From: Mesobacillus subterraneus
GTDB taxonomy: Bacteria; Bacillota; Bacilli; Bacillales; Cytobacillaceae
Direction: 5' to 3'
Length of the DNA stretch: 49,104 nt
Assembly (NCBI RefSeq): GCF_000934845.1
Contig: NZ_JXIQ01000097.1
Span: 1 to 49,104, forward strand
The position numbers were made by a program, and so were the translations under genes. The notes under the pieces were generated by a model. The model was not told the origin of the DNA. It was given only the letters and a program-made list of their open reading frames with translations, and ran no database searches. Each line of letters begins with the position of its first letter. Position 1 is the first letter of the stretch. Shown one piece after another: positions 48,895 through 49,104 of the stretch.

Positions 48895-49104
48895 TTAGGA
48901 GATATTTTGTTTCATAAAGTGCCTTGTAAAATATGCTCTTGTATCTTCATGAGTCAAGGTTTCCAATACTTCCTGTTTTTCAATAAACTTAATCATGTTT
49001 ATTTCATCATCTATTGGCTTTAGACCTTGTATATACAAAGCGTGAATGTTTTAGTTCGGGTTGAGTAGCCTGTTCTTGTCTGCGCACCTTGTCTAGTGCT
49101 TCAT
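48895..49104 (-). pseudogene. Decayed coding fragments at the right edge, probably a transposase remnant
   Basis: Two minus-strand frames overlap. One enters from beyond the window and reads EALDKVRRQEQATQPELKHS before a stop at 49007; this resembles the ISL3-family transposase segment (LDxVRRxE, then an ELK-x2-R stretch). The other, from about 49051 to 48895, reads LKPIDDEINMIKFIEKQEVL and ends MKQNIS. Both have coding-like composition but different frames and no ribosome site, so at least one is a broken gene. The family call is tentative. Confidence 0.35.

Noticed and set aside
49027-49038. TTGTATATACAA palindrome, same as a TreR operator core
   Set aside because: It lies inside coding-like sequence of the right-edge fragment, not in a promoter, so it is most likely chance.

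Overview
The window looks like a chromosome segment from an endospore-forming Bacillaceae (Bacillus/Mesobacillus/Cytobacillus-like). The evidence is AT-rich DNA, strong GGAGG ribosome sites, frequent GTG/TTG starts, and a set of typical Bacillus genes: an alpha/beta-type spore protein, YjcZ-family peptides, a Spo0E-like phosphatase, spore transglutaminase tgl, the sigI-rsgI pair, treP-treC, yuaF-floT and a DUF3905 protein. No phage, plasmid or CRISPR block is visible. The only mobile-element traces are dispersed repeats and a decayed tRNA/transposase patch at the right end.

Layout. 0.1-3.6 kb: fixABCX operon (electron-bifurcating ETF:quinone oxidoreductase type) with a probable CcpA site. 4.2-4.8 kb: Spo0E-like protein and a tiny membrane peptide. 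5.1-6.7 kb: PAS histidine kinase plus a DUF2087 protein. 6.9-10.2 kb: a 2-oxoacid:ferredoxin oxidoreductase made of two fused polypeptides. 10.6-13.5 kb: acyltransferase and B12-radical SAM protein. 13.6-14.7 kb: small sporulation-type proteins, including a translationally coupled pair of short genes and a SASP. 14.8-16.8 kb: rsgI/sigI with a SigI-type promoter. 16.9-20.9 kb: membrane protein, prfC, a small orphan and an alanyl-tRNA editing protein. 21.0-21.5 kb: tandem hairpin array 1. 21.7-22.1 kb: small ORF, a truncated membrane peptide and a dispersed repeat. 22.1-25.4 kb: trehalose PTS operon with TreR operators. 25.6-28.8 kb: sugar ABC transporter with a frameshifted permease. 29.0-32.3 kb: two YjcZ peptides, DUF59 protein, MurE-like ligase and tgl. 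32.4-34.9 kb: stress-type hydrophilic protein, ndh with two Rex operators, and an M15 peptidase. 35.0 kb: a candidate structured small RNA. 35.1-38.5 kb: CNNM/CorC membrane protein and a chemoreceptor. 39.1-39.7 kb: tandem hairpin array 2, between a hypothetical gene and a NERD-domain gene. 40.8-42.9 kb: yuaF-floT with a SigW promoter. 43.1-47.2 kb: BCCT osmolyte transporter and amino-acid ABC transporter. 47.7-49.1 kb: small hypothetical protein, M50-type protease, decayed tRNA-Val and a probable transposase remnant.

How the genes work together. FixABCX can couple NADH oxidation to quinone and ferredoxin reduction, and the 2-oxoacid:ferredoxin oxidoreductase 3.4 kb away uses the same ferredoxin pool, so this end of the window may be a low-potential electron module in a mainly respiratory organism. 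Ndh with Rex sites handles NADH/quinone balance elsewhere in the window. SigI/RsgI, SigW/yuaF-floT, the BCCT transporter and a SigB-like promoter point to envelope and general stress responses.

The least explained structures are the two 52-53 bp tandem arrays (about 11 and 12 copies). Each unit carries a 7-bp inverted repeat. The two arrays differ in hairpin sequence but share period, copy number, a pyrimidine-rich spacer core and gene context. All starts, sites and terminators were read by eye; no database search or folding program was run.
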